Shown piece by piece: positions 8,701 through 17,958 of a stretch of DNA of 64,000 nt. Position 1 is the stretch's first letter, and each line of letters opens with the position of its first letter. The notes under the pieces are model-generated. The model had not been told where the DNA came from and did no database searches. It was given only the letters and a program-made list of their open reading frames with translations. The DNA comes from Bog-473 sp963828505. Its GTDB lineage: Bacteria > Actinomycetota > Acidimicrobiia > Acidimicrobiales > RAAP-2. Where the stretch lies: positions 78,036-142,035 of the forward strand of contig CAWHFM010000015.1 of the NCBI GenBank assembly GCA_963828505.1, given 5' to 3'. Position numbers and translations under genes: made by a program.

Positions 8701-8725
8701 GCCGGCGGGGAAGTAGGGAAAAGTC

Positions 8726-11248
8726 ATGCCACGCCAGTCGACACGCGGGACGGGCCGGGGCGGAGCCGGTTCCGGCAACGGGAACGCGGCCCCGCCGGCC
8801 GGCGAGCCGCCGACAGGAGGCTCGGTCGAGCCGATTGAGATCCAGGAGGAGATGGAGCGCTCGTTCCTCGAGTACTCCATGTCGGTCATCGTCGCCCGCG
8901 CCCTCCCCGACGTGCGCGACGGGCTCAAGCCGGTGCACCGCCGGATCCTCTACTCCATGTTCGACAACGGGCTGCGCCCGGACCGGCCGCACAACAAGTG
9001 CGCCAAGGTGGTCGGCGACGTCATGGGGACCTACCACCCCCACGGCGACTCGGCCATCTACGAGGCGCTGGCGCGGATGGTCCAGGAGTTCTCGCTGCGC
9101 CACCCGCTCATCGACGGTCACGGCAGCTTCGGCGGCCGCGGCCCCGACGACGGGGCGGCGGCCATGCGCTACACCGAGTGCCGCCTGGCCCCGTTGGCGC
9201 TCGAGCTCATGGCCGACATCGACGAGGAAACCGTCGACATGGTGGCCAACTACGACGGCTCGGCGGTCGAGCCGGTGGTCCTGCCGGCGCGCTTCCCCAA
9301 CCTGCTCGTCAACGGGTCACAGGGCATCGCGGTGGGCATGGCGACCAACGTGCCTCCGCACAACATGGGCGAGGTGATCGACGCCGCCGTCCATGTGCTG
9401 CGCCATCCCGACGCCACCCCCGACGACCTGCTCCAGTTCGTCAAGGGACCGGACTTCCCCACGGGCGCCCAGATCCTCGGGCGCCAGGGCATCCTCGACG
9501 CCTACCGGACCGGCCGCGGGTCGATCAAGATGCGCGCCGTCGCCGAGATCGAGGAGGGACGGTCCGGGGATCGCATCGTCGTCACCGAGCTCCCGTACCA
9601 GACCTCGGTCGAGGTGATTGAGCAGAAGATCAGCGACCTGGTCAAGGCGGGCGAGCTGGACGGCATCAGCGGCGTGCTCAACGCCTCGGCCAACCAGAAG
9701 CCGCGCCTCGTGATTGAGCTCAAGCGCGACGCCAACGCGAACGTCGTGCTGAACAACCTGTTCAAGCAGACGCCCCTGCAGACGAGCTTCGGGGTGAACA
9801 TGCTGGCCCTGGTCGACGGCGTGCCGCGCACGCTGAACCTGGCGCAGGCGCTGTCGCACTACATCGACCACCAGATCGAAGTCATCACGCGGCGCTCGCA
9901 GTTCCGCCTGGACAAGGCGCGCAACCGCGCCCACATCGTCGAGGGCCTCCTGCGGGCCATCGACATGCTCGACGCCGTCATCGCCACCATCCGGGCCTCG
10001 GACGACCGCCCGGCGGCGCGGGCCTCGCTCATGGCCGAGCCCTTCTCCTTCACCGAGGTGCAGGCCACCCACATCCTCGACATGACGCTGGGCCGGCTGA
10101 CCCGGCTCGGCCGGTCCGAGCTGGAAGAGGAGTTGACCCAGCTCCGATCCACCATCGCCGAGCTCGAGGCCATCCTGGGCGACGACGGCATGCTGCGCGG
10201 CGTCATTCAGACGGAGATCACCGCCATCAGGGACAAGTACGCCAATCCCCGCCGCAGCGTCGTCACCCACGACCCGGGTGAGCTCGGGGTGGAGGACCTG
10301 ATCCACGACGAGGAGATCGTCGTGACCATGACCCGCGCCGGCTACATCAAGTCGGTGGCGGCGGCCGCGTTCCGGACCCAGGGCCGTGGTGGCCGCGGCG
10401 TCCAGGGGGCGAGGCTGAAGGAGGAGGACCTGGTCAGCCAGGTCGTGCACACCTCGGCCCACGCCTACCTGCTGCTCTTCTCCAACCAGGGCAAGGTCTA
10501 CCGCCTGCGCGGCCACGAGATCCCGATGAAGGACCGCACGGCGCGCGGCACGGCGGCCATCAACCTGGTGCCGCTGGCTCACAACGAGTCGATCACCGCC
10601 ATCATCGCCACGCGGGAGTTCTCACCCGACCAGTTCCTCGTCTTCGCCACTGCGCAGGGACAGGTCAAGAAGACCGCCCTGAGCGAGTACGACAAGTCTC
10701 GCCGTGAGGGCTTCATCGCCATCAACCTGCGTGAGGGCGACGAGCTCGTCCGCGTGGTGGCCACGTCGGGGGACGATGACATCTTCGAGGTGACGCGGAC
10801 CGGCATGACCATCCGCTTCAACGAATCGGACGTCCGCGCCATGGGGCGTGACGCCGCCGGCGTGCGCGGCATCCGGCTGCGCAGCGGCGACGCCGTGGTG
10901 TCGTGCGACGTGGCCGCCGACGACACCGACATTCTGATCGTGACCGACGCCGGCTACGGCAAACGGACGAAGCTCGAGCGCTTCAACCGCCAGACCCGTG
11001 GCGGCCAGGGCGTGCGCGGCATCAGGCTGACCGGAGCCCGGGGGTCGGTGGTCGCCGCCTTCATGATCGCCCTCGACGAGGAGCTGCTCCTGGTCTCCTC
11101 CGGCGGGGTGGTCATCCGCACCCAGGCGCGTGAGATCGCCTCCCAGGGCCGCGACGCCACCGGGGTACGCGTCATGAACCTCGATCCGGGCCAGTCCGTG
11201 GCCGCGGTGACCCGGGTGGTGGCCGAACCGGAGGCCGAGGAGGGCTAG
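8726..11248 (+). CDS. gyrA: DNA gyrase subunit A
   Basis: 840 aa from ATG 8726 with a clear purine-rich RBS (ggggaagtaggg). The N-terminal 35 residues are a Gly/Pro-rich extension. Breakage-reunion domain: EYSMSVIVARALPDVRDGLK, catalytic tyrosine in AAMRYTECRL, quinolone region HPHGDSAIYEALARM (Ser109 as in sensitive E. coli S83; Glu113 at the D87 position). The C-terminal beta-pinwheel carries a GyrA-box-like QGRGGRG and a second QTRGGQG. It cuts and reseals DNA during supercoiling. Convergent with lepB, 10 nt away, with no obvious terminator hairpin. Confidence 0.97.
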   Translation: MPRQSTRGTGRGGAGSGNGNAAPPAGEPPTGGSVEPIEIQEEMERSFLEYSMSVIVARALPDVRDGLKPVHRRILYSMFDNGLRPDRPHNKCAKVVGDVMGTYHPHGDSAIYEALARMVQEFSLRHPLIDGHGSFGGRGPDDGAAAMRYTECRLAPLALELMADIDEETVDMVANYDGSAVEPVVLPARFPNLLVNGSQGIAVGMATNVPPHNMGEVIDAAVHVLRHPDATPDDLLQFVKGPDFPTGAQILGRQGILDAYRTGRGSIKMRAVAEIEEGRSGDRIVVTELPYQTSVEVIEQKISDLVKAGELDGISGVLNASANQKPRLVIELKRDANANVVLNNLFKQTPLQTSFGVNMLALVDGVPRTLNLAQALSHYIDHQIEVITRRSQFRLDKARNRAHIVEGLLRAIDMLDAVIATIRASDDRPAARASLMAEPFSFTEVQATHILDMTLGRLTRLGRSELEEELTQLRSTIAELEAILGDDGMLRGVIQTEITAIRDKYANPRRSVVTHDPGELGVEDLIHDEEIVVTMTRAGYIKSVAAAAFRTQGRGGRGVQGARLKEEDLVSQVVHTSAHAYLLLFSNQGKVYRLRGHEIPMKDRTARGTAAINLVPLAHNESITAIIATREFSPDQFLVFATAQGQVKKTALSEYDKSRREGFIAINLREGDELVRVVATSGDDDIFEVTRTGMTIRFNESDVRAMGRDAAGVRGIRLRSGDAVVSCDVAADDTDILIVTDAGYGKRTKLERFNRQTRGGQGVRGIRLTGARGSVVAAFMIALDEELLLVSSGGVVIRTQAREIASQGRDATGVRVMNLDPGQSVAAVTRVVAEPEAEEG

Positions 11249-11258
11249 AAGGGCCGGA

Positions 11259-11924
11259 TCAGAAGAGCCTGATGGAGCTGAGCGGCCAGATCCGCAGCTC
11301 CACCTTGCCGACGATGAGGGACTTGGAGATCGGCCCCCACCAGCGGCTGTCGCACGAGTCCGTGCGGTTGTCGCCCATCATGAAGTAGTCGCCGGCGGGG
11401 ACACGGTAGGGATGGGAGAGGTTGGCCGCGGTCCCCGGCGGACCCGCTTCGGTCACGCCCTGGTCCACCGCGGGCAGCCAGCTCTCGTCGAGGCGCTTGC
11501 CGTCGACGTAGACGTAGCCGCCGGACAGGGAGACGACGTCGCCGGGCAACCCGATGACGCGCTTGACGAGATCGTTGACCTCGGGCCCGCCGCAGTTCTC
11601 GGCCGGTGGCCGAGAGAAGACCACGATGTCACCGCGCTGCACCGAGTGCAGGTGGTAGCTGAGCTTGTTGACGAGGATGCGGTCCCCGATCTGCAGGGTC
11701 GGCTCCATGGAGCCCGACGGAATGAAGAACGTCTGCACGACGAAGGTGCGGAGCAGGATCGCCACGATGACGGCGATGACCACGACCGCGATTCCCTCGC
11801 CGAGCCAGCGCGAGCGCCGGGGACCGTGGCCGTCGCCGCCGGTTTTAGGTGGGGTGGACTCGGCCGGCCCGGGGCCGGTCGGCTCGTCGACGGCGAGCGC
11901 CGGCTCGCTGGGATCGGGAGTCAC
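11259..11924 (-). CDS. lepB: Signal peptidase I
   Basis: 221 aa, GTG start at 11924. Cytoplasmic Pro-rich N-terminus, one membrane helix (GIAVVVIAVIVAILLRTFVV, about residues 43-62), then the catalytic serine in IPSGSMEPTL, the general-base lysine in DLVKRVIGLPGD and the conserved MMGDNRTDSCDSRWWGPI box. It cleaves signal peptides of exported proteins at the outer face of the membrane. A TAGCCT element 7 nt before the GTG suggests leaderless transcription. In many actinobacteria lepB lies near rplS, so this location is unusual. Confidence 0.95.
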   Translation of the reverse strand: MTPDPSEPALAVDEPTGPGPAESTPPKTGGDGHGPRRSRWLGEGIAVVVIAVIVAILLRTFVVQTFFIPSGSMEPTLQIGDRILVNKLSYHLHSVQRGDIVVFSRPPAENCGGPEVNDLVKRVIGLPGDVVSLSGGYVYVDGKRLDESWLPAVDQGVTEAGPPGTAANLSHPYRVPAGDYFMMGDNRTDSCDSRWWGPISKSLIVGKVELRIWPLSSIRLF

Positions 11925-11931
11925 CGCAGCG

Positions 11932-11937
11932 AGGCTA
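11932..11937 (-). promoter_or_regulatory. Leaderless -10 element of lepB
   Basis: TAGCCT on the minus strand with 7 nt to the GTG start at 11924; no Shine-Dalgarno fits. Confidence 0.55.
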
Positions 11938-11966
11938 GACGCCGGGAGGGGCCTGGTTGGATCGGG

Positions 11967-13697
11967 TCAGATGGCGCCGGCGGGCACCACGGACGCCGTA
12001 TCACGGCCCGAGCGCAGGAGAGTGCCGGGAAGTGCCCCCGTCGGAGCGCCGTCGCGAACGGTCTCCACCCCGTTGACCAGCACGCGCACGACGCCGTGGG
12101 AGCCGGCGTAGAGGCGGCCCGTGCCCCCCGGCAGGTCGTGGACGAGGCGCGCCGGTTCCGAGTCGACCGTCGCCGGGTCGAAGACCACGAGGTCGGCGGC
12201 GAAGCCCGGGCGAACGATCCCGCGATGGCGGAGCCCGAAGAGCGCTGCGGGTTGGCCCGTCATCATGTGCACGGCCTGCTCCACCGGCACGAGCTTGCGG
12301 CCGCGTAGGCAGTCACCGAGAAAGGCCGTCGGGTAGCTCGAACCACACATGCGATCGAGGTGTGCGCCGGCGTCGGATCCGCCGACCATGGCGCGCGGGT
12401 CGCTCCACAGCGCGGCCCGCAAGGCCCACGTGGCGTCGGCTCCGTCGTCGGTGTTCGGCCACAGGACGGTCCGCAACTCGTCCGCGATGACGATGTCGAG
12501 CAGCGTGTCGAACGGTGCCGTGCCGCGCTCCGCCGCGATGTCGTCGACGGTTCGGAAGGCGCAGCCCTCGTTGGCGGGAGCATACGTGTCGCCGATGACG
12601 TAGGTGCCCCAGCGGGACAGGCCGCGGAAGACGCCCGCCTCCTTGCTGCGGGCGCGCTCGTCGAGCATGGTGCGGACCGCCGGCTCGGACAGTTTCGCCC
12701 GGCGCTCGTCCGCGGGCAGGCCCATGATCTCACCCCAGCCCGGGATCAGGAAGAGGGCGCAATGGGTGCGGAAACTCATGTTCATCGGCACCAGCGTGGG
12801 CATGGTCAGCGCCACGATCCGGCCCCCGGCGGCGGCCGCGGCCGAAGAAGCGGACAGCTGGTGCTCGATGCGATCCGCCGCCCGCGCGTCGACCGTGAGG
12901 ACGTTCCAGTTGAGCGGTCGCTGTGCCGTCACGCTCATGGCCGTCATGAGGTCGATCTCCTCGTCACTGAAGGAGTCGAGGCACCCGTTGGTGATGTACT
13001 CGAGCGTGGTGCCTTCGTGCGCGGCCACCTCTTCGCAGAAGGCCAGCATCTCGCGGCGGTCGGCGTGGAAGGAGCTGACGAGCCGCCCGTCGCCGTCGCT
13101 GTGCGTGCGCGACTGCGACGAGGAGAACCCGAGGCCGCCGGCCGCGATGGACTCGGCCAGGAGCGCGCGCATGGCGGCGATCTCTTCGTCCGTCGCCACT
13201 TCTTCGCCGCGGGCCGCACCCAGCACCTTGCGCCGCAGGGCGCAGTGGCCGACGAGGAAGCCGGCGTTGACGCCGAGCCGGTCCTCGAGCGAGTCGAGGT
13301 ACTCGCCGAAAGTGGACCAGTTCCACGGCACGCCCTGTTCCAGGGCGATCAGGGGCATCCCCTCGACCTTGGCCATCATGCGGCGGATGTAGTCCGCGTC
13401 CTCGGCGTTGATGGGGGCCAGGGTGAACCCGCAATTTCCCCCGATCACCGTCGTCACGCCGTGGACGTTCGAGGGCGACGCGGCGGGATCCCAGAACAGC
13501 TGGGCGTCGTAGTGCGTGTGGGGGTCGACGATCCCGGGGGCCACCATGAGCCCGGCCGCGTCGAACTCCACCGCGGCCTGCTCGTGCACAGTGCCCACGG
13601 CGGCGACCAGGCCGTCCCGGATCCCCACGTCGGCCTGGACCGCGTCGGCCCCGGTCCCGTCGATGAGCGTGCCGGCGCGAATGGCGTAGTCGAGCAT
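11967..13697 (-). CDS. Amidohydrolase of the D-aminoacylase-like (amidohydro_3) family
   Basis: 576 aa from ATG 13697, preceded by a strong RBS (ggaggttcc); an upstream in-frame start is possible but lacks one. MLDYAIRAGTLIDGTGADAV then the metal-binding IVDPHTHYDAQLFWDP motif, GGNCGFTLAP, later MVGGSDAGAHLDRMCG and GFAADLVVFDPATV. This pattern is typical of N-acyl-D-amino-acid deacylase-like enzymes, hydrolysing C-N bonds with one or two metals; the substrate is unknown. Divergent from the dCTP deaminase gene; a perfect palindrome upstream (13760-13774) suggests TetR-type control. Confidence 0.82.
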   Translation of the reverse strand: MLDYAIRAGTLIDGTGADAVQADVGIRDGLVAAVGTVHEQAAVEFDAAGLMVAPGIVDPHTHYDAQLFWDPAASPSNVHGVTTVIGGNCGFTLAPINAEDADYIRRMMAKVEGMPLIALEQGVPWNWSTFGEYLDSLEDRLGVNAGFLVGHCALRRKVLGAARGEEVATDEEIAAMRALLAESIAAGGLGFSSSQSRTHSDGDGRLVSSFHADRREMLAFCEEVAAHEGTTLEYITNGCLDSFSDEEIDLMTAMSVTAQRPLNWNVLTVDARAADRIEHQLSASSAAAAAGGRIVALTMPTLVPMNMSFRTHCALFLIPGWGEIMGLPADERRAKLSEPAVRTMLDERARSKEAGVFRGLSRWGTYVIGDTYAPANEGCAFRTVDDIAAERGTAPFDTLLDIVIADELRTVLWPNTDDGADATWALRAALWSDPRAMVGGSDAGAHLDRMCGSSYPTAFLGDCLRGRKLVPVEQAVHMMTGQPAALFGLRHRGIVRPGFAADLVVFDPATVDSEPARLVHDLPGGTGRLYAGSHGVVRVLVNGVETVRDGAPTGALPGTLLRSGRDTASVVPAGAI

Positions 13698-13759
13698 GGA
13701 ACCTCCGGAGGCGGACCACACCGGCGCCGGTGAGGCGGGTGCGGGCGTGGGCACGAAAT

Positions 13760-13774
13760 CTGACGACCCGTCAG
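13760..13774. promoter_or_regulatory. Palindromic operator candidate (TetR type)
   Basis: ctgacg acc cgtcag is a perfect 6-bp inverted repeat with a 3-nt centre, 63 nt upstream of the amidohydrolase start. The form resembles TetR-family operators next to catabolic genes in actinobacteria. No cognate regulator gene is adjacent. Confidence 0.5.
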
Positions 13775-13872
13775 CTTATCGCCGGGGTCTTTCGTCGGCT
13801 CCTGGGCCGTCCCGCACCGGTCCGGAGCCTCCCAGCCGGGCGGGAACCACCGCCGGATCGGCGGATCGGCGC

Positions 13873-13939
13873 TGTGGACAAGTCCTCGCAGCTGCGCAAT
13901 CCCCACCTGCGAGCGACGTTCATCCCCAAGTCATCCACA
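13873..13939. promoter_or_regulatory. Pair of consensus DnaA boxes
   Basis: 13873-13881 is TTGTCCACA on the minus strand, the preferred actinobacterial DnaA box. 13931-13939 is TCATCCACA on the plus strand, also within the consensus. They are opposed and 58 nt apart in the 344-nt gap between the amidohydrolase and the dCTP deaminase, and match better than the boxes between dnaA and dnaN. Confidence 0.6.
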
Positions 13940-14041
13940 GCCTGTGCCCGAATACGTCACGACATCTGGCCGGTGGTCATTCCCGAGCCCCGTCGCCACG
14001 TGCTTTGCTCTGGGCGTGAGCGATGAGGTGACCCGCCCCAC

Positions 14042-15166
14042 ATGCTGACCCTCCTGGCCACCGAAGGCGTGCTCCCGGGTCAGTTCCTCGAACAGGCCAT
14101 CCGGGCCGGCTACGTCGATGCCGGTCGCTTCAAGATCCCGGAGGGCAACGTCCAGCCGGCGAGCCTCGACCTGCGGCTGGGCGAGCGGGCGCTGCGCATA
14201 CGGTGCAGCTTCCTCCCCGGCGCCGATTCGGTGGAGCGCAAGCTCAAGGATTACGTCCTCGACGAGATCGACCTGCGCGGCGACGGCGCCATGCTCGAGT
14301 CCCGCTGCCCGTACCTGGTCGAGCTGAAGGAGCGCCTGGACCTGCCCGCCGGGCTCCGTGGCAAGGCCAATCCCAAGAGCTCGACCGGCCGGATCGACGT
14401 GTTCACGCGCGTCATCACCGACCGCAGCGACCGCTTCGACGAAGTGGCGCCGGGGTACTCGGGGCCGCTGTACCTCGAGGTGGTCCCGCTGTCGTTCGCC
14501 GTACGGGTCAAGGAGGACCTGACGTTGAACCAGCTCCGTCTCTCTGTCGGCCGGCCCTGGCTCAGCGACGACGAGGTGCGGGCGGCGCACGCCTCGGCGC
14601 CGATCCTCTTCCGCCGGGGAGAACCCGTGCCCGACGAGGAGCTGGTGCTCTCGGACGGGTTGTTCCTCGGGCTGGACCTGCACGGTGACGAACGGGGCCA
14701 GGTCGGCCACAGCACGCGCGACAGCGCGCCGCTGCTCGATCTGACCTCGGGCGTCGCCGCCGACCCGGCCCCCTTCTGGGATCCGGTCTTCCGCGAAGAG
14801 GGGGACCGGTTGGTGCTCTCGCCCCGGCGCTTCTACCTGCTGATGTCCGACGAGTCGGTGTGCATCCCGCCGACGCTCGCCGCCGAGATGACGGCGTACG
14901 ACCCGACGAGCGGCGAGCTGCGGACGCACTACGCCGGCTTCTTCGACCCAGGCTTCGGGTTCGACCCGAAGGGGATCTTCCGAGGTTCGCGGGCCGCGCT
15001 CGAGGTCCGGGCCCACGATGTCCCGTTCATGGTGGAGAACGGCCAGTCCGTGTGCAAGCTGACCTTCGAGCGCATGCTCGAGGAGCCGACCGCGCTCTAC
15101 GGGTCGGGCATCGGATCCTCGTACCAGCAGCAGGAGGAGACACTGAGCCGCTACTTCACGCGCTAG
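14042..15166 (+). CDS. 2'-deoxycytidine 5'-triphosphate deaminase, long two-domain form
   Basis: 374 aa. VLPGQFLEQAIRAGYVDAGR, then VQPASLDLRLGERALRIRCS (the dCTP-deaminase/dUTPase beta-barrel start), the signature GKANPKSSTGRIDVFTRVIT, and a second barrel-like half with RRFYLLMSDESVCIPPTLAA and PFMVENGQSVCKLTFERM. Length and motifs match the PF06559-type enzyme (about 360 aa), which behaves as two fused Dcd repeats, rather than the about 190-aa Dcd. It converts dCTP to dUTP for thymidylate synthesis. ATG 14042 has gaggtg 10 nt upstream. It is downstream of the DnaA-box pair. Confidence 0.85.
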   Translation: MLTLLATEGVLPGQFLEQAIRAGYVDAGRFKIPEGNVQPASLDLRLGERALRIRCSFLPGADSVERKLKDYVLDEIDLRGDGAMLESRCPYLVELKERLDLPAGLRGKANPKSSTGRIDVFTRVITDRSDRFDEVAPGYSGPLYLEVVPLSFAVRVKEDLTLNQLRLSVGRPWLSDDEVRAAHASAPILFRRGEPVPDEELVLSDGLFLGLDLHGDERGQVGHSTRDSAPLLDLTSGVAADPAPFWDPVFREEGDRLVLSPRRFYLLMSDESVCIPPTLAAEMTAYDPTSGELRTHYAGFFDPGFGFDPKGIFRGSRAALEVRAHDVPFMVENGQSVCKLTFERMLEEPTALYGSGIGSSYQQQEETLSRYFTR

Positions 15167-15302
15167 GAACGGCCGGGCGCCGGGACCGCCGTTCTCCGGC
15201 CGGGCGGGGGCAGACCGGAGCGGCGCGCCCGGTGCCGCCGGGCTGGTAAGCCTGCGCCAGGCTCCCCGTGGTGCGGGAGCGTGAGCGTGAGCGAGGTCAG
15301 CC

Positions 15303-16283
15303 ATGAACTACACGAACCTGGGTTCCTCCGGCCTGCGGGTGTCGCGGGTGTGCCTCGGGATGATGGGCTTCGGCAACGACAGCGACCGGGCCTGGGTCGT
15401 CGACGAGGGTGCGGCCGAGCTGGTCGTCCGCGCCGCGGTCGAAGGAGGTGTCAACTTCTTCGATACCGCCGACGCCTACTCGGGCGGGGCCAGCGAGGTG
15501 GCCACCGGGCGGCTGGTGCCCAAGTTCCTCTCCCGCGACGAGGCCGTCGTCGCCACCAAGGTGTTCATGCCGGTCACCCCCGGGGAGAACGGCGGTGGGC
15601 TCAGTCGCAAGCACGTGCTCTCGGGGATCGACGCGTCGCTCCGCCGACTGGACATGGACTACGTGGACCTCTACCAGATCCACCGCTGGGATCCTCGGAC
15701 TCCGATAGAGGAGACGATGGAGGCGCTGCACGACGTCGTGCGTGCCGGCAAGGCGCGTTACATCGGCGCGAGCTCCATGTTCTCGTGGCAGTTCGCCAAG
15801 GCCCAGTACACGGCGCAGCAGCACAGCTGGACGAAGTTCGTCTCCATGCAGAACCACTACAACCTGATCTACCGGGAGGAGGAGCGGGAGATGATCCCGC
15901 TCTGCCTCGACCAGGGCGTCGGCTGCATCCCGTGGAGTCCCCTGGCCCGGGGTGTCCTGAGCGGGAACCGCTCCCGCGACGGGGGGCGCCACACCACCCG
16001 ATCGAGCACCGATCCGTTCACCGACTACCTCTACGCCCAGCCCACCGACTTCGACGTCGTCGACGCGGCCGCCGCCGTGGCCGAGGCGCGAGGCGTTCCA
16101 ATGGCGCAAGTGGGGCTGGCGTGGCTCCTCTCCAAGCCGGGGGTGACGGCACCCATCGTGGGATCGACCAAGAAGGAGCACCTCGACGACGCGCTGGCGG
16201 CCGAGCAGCTGGTGCTCACGCCCGATGAGGAGGAGCAGCTGGAGAAGCCTTACGTGCCCCACCCGGTGCTCGGCCATTTCTGA
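15303..16283 (+). CDS. Aldo/keto reductase
   Basis: 326 aa. MNYTNLGSSGLRVSRVCLGM opening, catalytic region with FFDTADAYSGGASEVATGR (Asp and Tyr), VVATKVFMPV (Lys), DLYQIHRWDPRTPIEETMEA (His), and the NADPH site WLLSKPGVTAPIVGSTKKEH. A TIM-barrel NADPH-dependent oxidoreductase of the YhdN/Tas-like group reducing carbonyls; substrate unknown. Same direction as the acyl-CoA ligase gene 61 nt downstream, which has its own -10, so co-transcription is uncertain. Confidence 0.9.
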   Translation: MNYTNLGSSGLRVSRVCLGMMGFGNDSDRAWVVDEGAAELVVRAAVEGGVNFFDTADAYSGGASEVATGRLVPKFLSRDEAVVATKVFMPVTPGENGGGLSRKHVLSGIDASLRRLDMDYVDLYQIHRWDPRTPIEETMEALHDVVRAGKARYIGASSMFSWQFAKAQYTAQQHSWTKFVSMQNHYNLIYREEEREMIPLCLDQGVGCIPWSPLARGVLSGNRSRDGGRHTTRSSTDPFTDYLYAQPTDFDVVDAAAAVAEARGVPMAQVGLAWLLSKPGVTAPIVGSTKKEHLDDALAAEQLVLTPDEEEQLEKPYVPHPVLGHF

Positions 16284-16299
16284 GATCCGTCGCGGCGGG

Positions 16300-16305
16300 T
16301 AGGGT
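16300..16305 (+). promoter_or_regulatory. -10 element upstream of acyl-CoA ligase
   Basis: TAGGGT, about 39 nt before the ATG at 16345. Confidence 0.4.
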
Positions 16306-16344
16306 CGGCGCCCGGGAGAAACACCGCAAGGGATCGGGGGCGTC

Positions 16345-17892
16345 ATGCGGGTCGCGCTGACAGTGGGCGACTTCCTGGAGAGGGCGGCGCTCGTCTACGG
16401 GCACCGCACGGCCGTGGTCGACGAGCCGGACGTGCCGGGAACCCTCGGGAGCCCGACCTACGCCGAGCTCGAGGCCAGGGCGCGCGGCATGGCGCTCCGC
16501 CTGGATGCGCTCGGGGTCGACCACGGCGAGCGCGTGGCCATCGTGAGCCCGAACTCGGCCCGTTTCCTGGCCGCCTACTTCGGGGTCAGTGCCTACGGAC
16601 GGATCCTGGTGCCGATCAACTTCCGGCTCACCACCGAGGAGATCGGGTACATCGTCGAGCACTCCGGGGCGTCAGTCCTCCTGTACGACCCCGAGCTGGC
16701 CGACGAGGTGGAGACCATCAAGGTGGCGCACCGCTTCGCGCTCGACGGGGAGGAGGATGCGCTGCTCTTCGCGCCGGCCGAAGCGGGCCACGAGCCGCGG
16801 GCGTGGGAGCCCGACGAGGACGCCACCTGCTCGGTCAACTACACGTCGGGGACGACGGCGCGGCCCAAGGGCGTGCGGCTGACGCAGCGCAACTGTTGGC
16901 TCAACGCGTCGGTGTTCGGCTGGCATACCGGAGTGGGCGACCGGGACGTGCTCCTGCACACGTTGCCGATGTTCCACTGCAATGGTTGGGGGATGCCCTA
17001 CGCCGTCACCGGGATGGGCGGGATGCACGTCGTCCTGCGCAAGGTCGACGGTGAGGAGATCCTCGCTCGCATCGAGCGCCATGGGGTGACGCTGTTGTGC
17101 GGGGCCCCCGCCGTCGTGGCGGCCATCCTGGCCGCGACTGAGAAGCGGGTGGCGGACGGTCGTGAGGTGCCGGGGCGGAGCACGGTGCGCATGGTGGTGG
17201 CCGGCGCGCCGCCGCCGTCGAAGACGATCGAGCGGATCGAGCGCGAATTGGGGTGGGAGTTCATTCAGATCTACGGGCTCACCGAGACGGCGCCACTGCT
17301 GACGGTCAACCGTGCGCCGGCCGAATGGGACGCGCTCGACGCCGAGGAACGCTCGGTGCTGCTGGGCCGCGCCGGGGTGCCCGCCGTCGGCGTGCGGATC
17401 GCCGTCGACCCCGAGGGCGAGGTGCTGGCCCGCTCGAACCACGTCTTCGGCGGGTACTGGGAGCAGCCCGAGGCCACCGCCGACGCGCTCGAGGGCGGCT
17501 GGTTCCACACCGGCGACGGCGGCTACCGCGACGGCGCGTACCTGGTGATCTCGGACCGCAAGAAGGACGTCATCATCACCGGCGGCGAGAACGTCTCCTC
17601 AATCGAGGTCGAGGACTGCATCTATCAGCACCCGGCCGTGGCCGAGGTCGCCGTGATCGGGGTGCCCGACGAGAAGTGGGGCGAGACCATCCTGGCCCTC
17701 GTCGTGGCGCGAGAGGGGACGTCGCTGAGCGAGCGGGAGATCATTGAGCACTGCCGGGCGCGACTGGCGCACTTCAAGGCACCCACCCGGGTCGAAGTGC
17801 GCCGTGCCCTCGACCGCACGGCCACCGGCAAACTGCAGAAGTACAAGCTGCGCCAGCCGTACTGGGCGGGACGCGAACGCGCCATCAACTGA
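16345..17892 (+). CDS. AMP-dependent acyl-CoA synthetase/ligase
   Basis: 515 aa. ANL-superfamily motifs in order: P-loop YTSGTTARPKGVRLT (about 170), HTLPMFHCNGWGMPYA, QIYGLTETAPLLTVN (about 310), GGWFHTGDGGYRDGAYLVIS hinge region with DRKKDVIITGGENVSS, and the C-terminal catalytic lysine in RTATGKLQKYKLR. It activates a carboxylic acid to the acyl-adenylate and then the CoA thioester. Similar to medium-chain fatty acid or FadD3-like ligases; specificity cannot be read from sequence. Confidence 0.92.
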   Translation: MRVALTVGDFLERAALVYGHRTAVVDEPDVPGTLGSPTYAELEARARGMALRLDALGVDHGERVAIVSPNSARFLAAYFGVSAYGRILVPINFRLTTEEIGYIVEHSGASVLLYDPELADEVETIKVAHRFALDGEEDALLFAPAEAGHEPRAWEPDEDATCSVNYTSGTTARPKGVRLTQRNCWLNASVFGWHTGVGDRDVLLHTLPMFHCNGWGMPYAVTGMGGMHVVLRKVDGEEILARIERHGVTLLCGAPAVVAAILAATEKRVADGREVPGRSTVRMVVAGAPPPSKTIERIERELGWEFIQIYGLTETAPLLTVNRAPAEWDALDAEERSVLLGRAGVPAVGVRIAVDPEGEVLARSNHVFGGYWEQPEATADALEGGWFHTGDGGYRDGAYLVISDRKKDVIITGGENVSSIEVEDCIYQHPAVAEVAVIGVPDEKWGETILALVVAREGTSLSEREIIEHCRARLAHFKAPTRVEVRRALDRTATGKLQKYKLRQPYWAGRERAIN

Positions 17893-17946
17893 GCCGCCGG
17901 GGGGCCCCGGGTGGCGATCGGGCTCGCCGGCCGTCCGGTGCGGGCG

Positions 17947-17952
17947 TACCCT
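17947..17952 (+). promoter_or_regulatory. Leaderless -10 element of the beta-helix protein gene
   Basis: TACCCT 6 nt before GTG 17959, which begins a perfect signal peptide. Confidence 0.45.
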
Positions 17953-17958
17953 GGCGCC

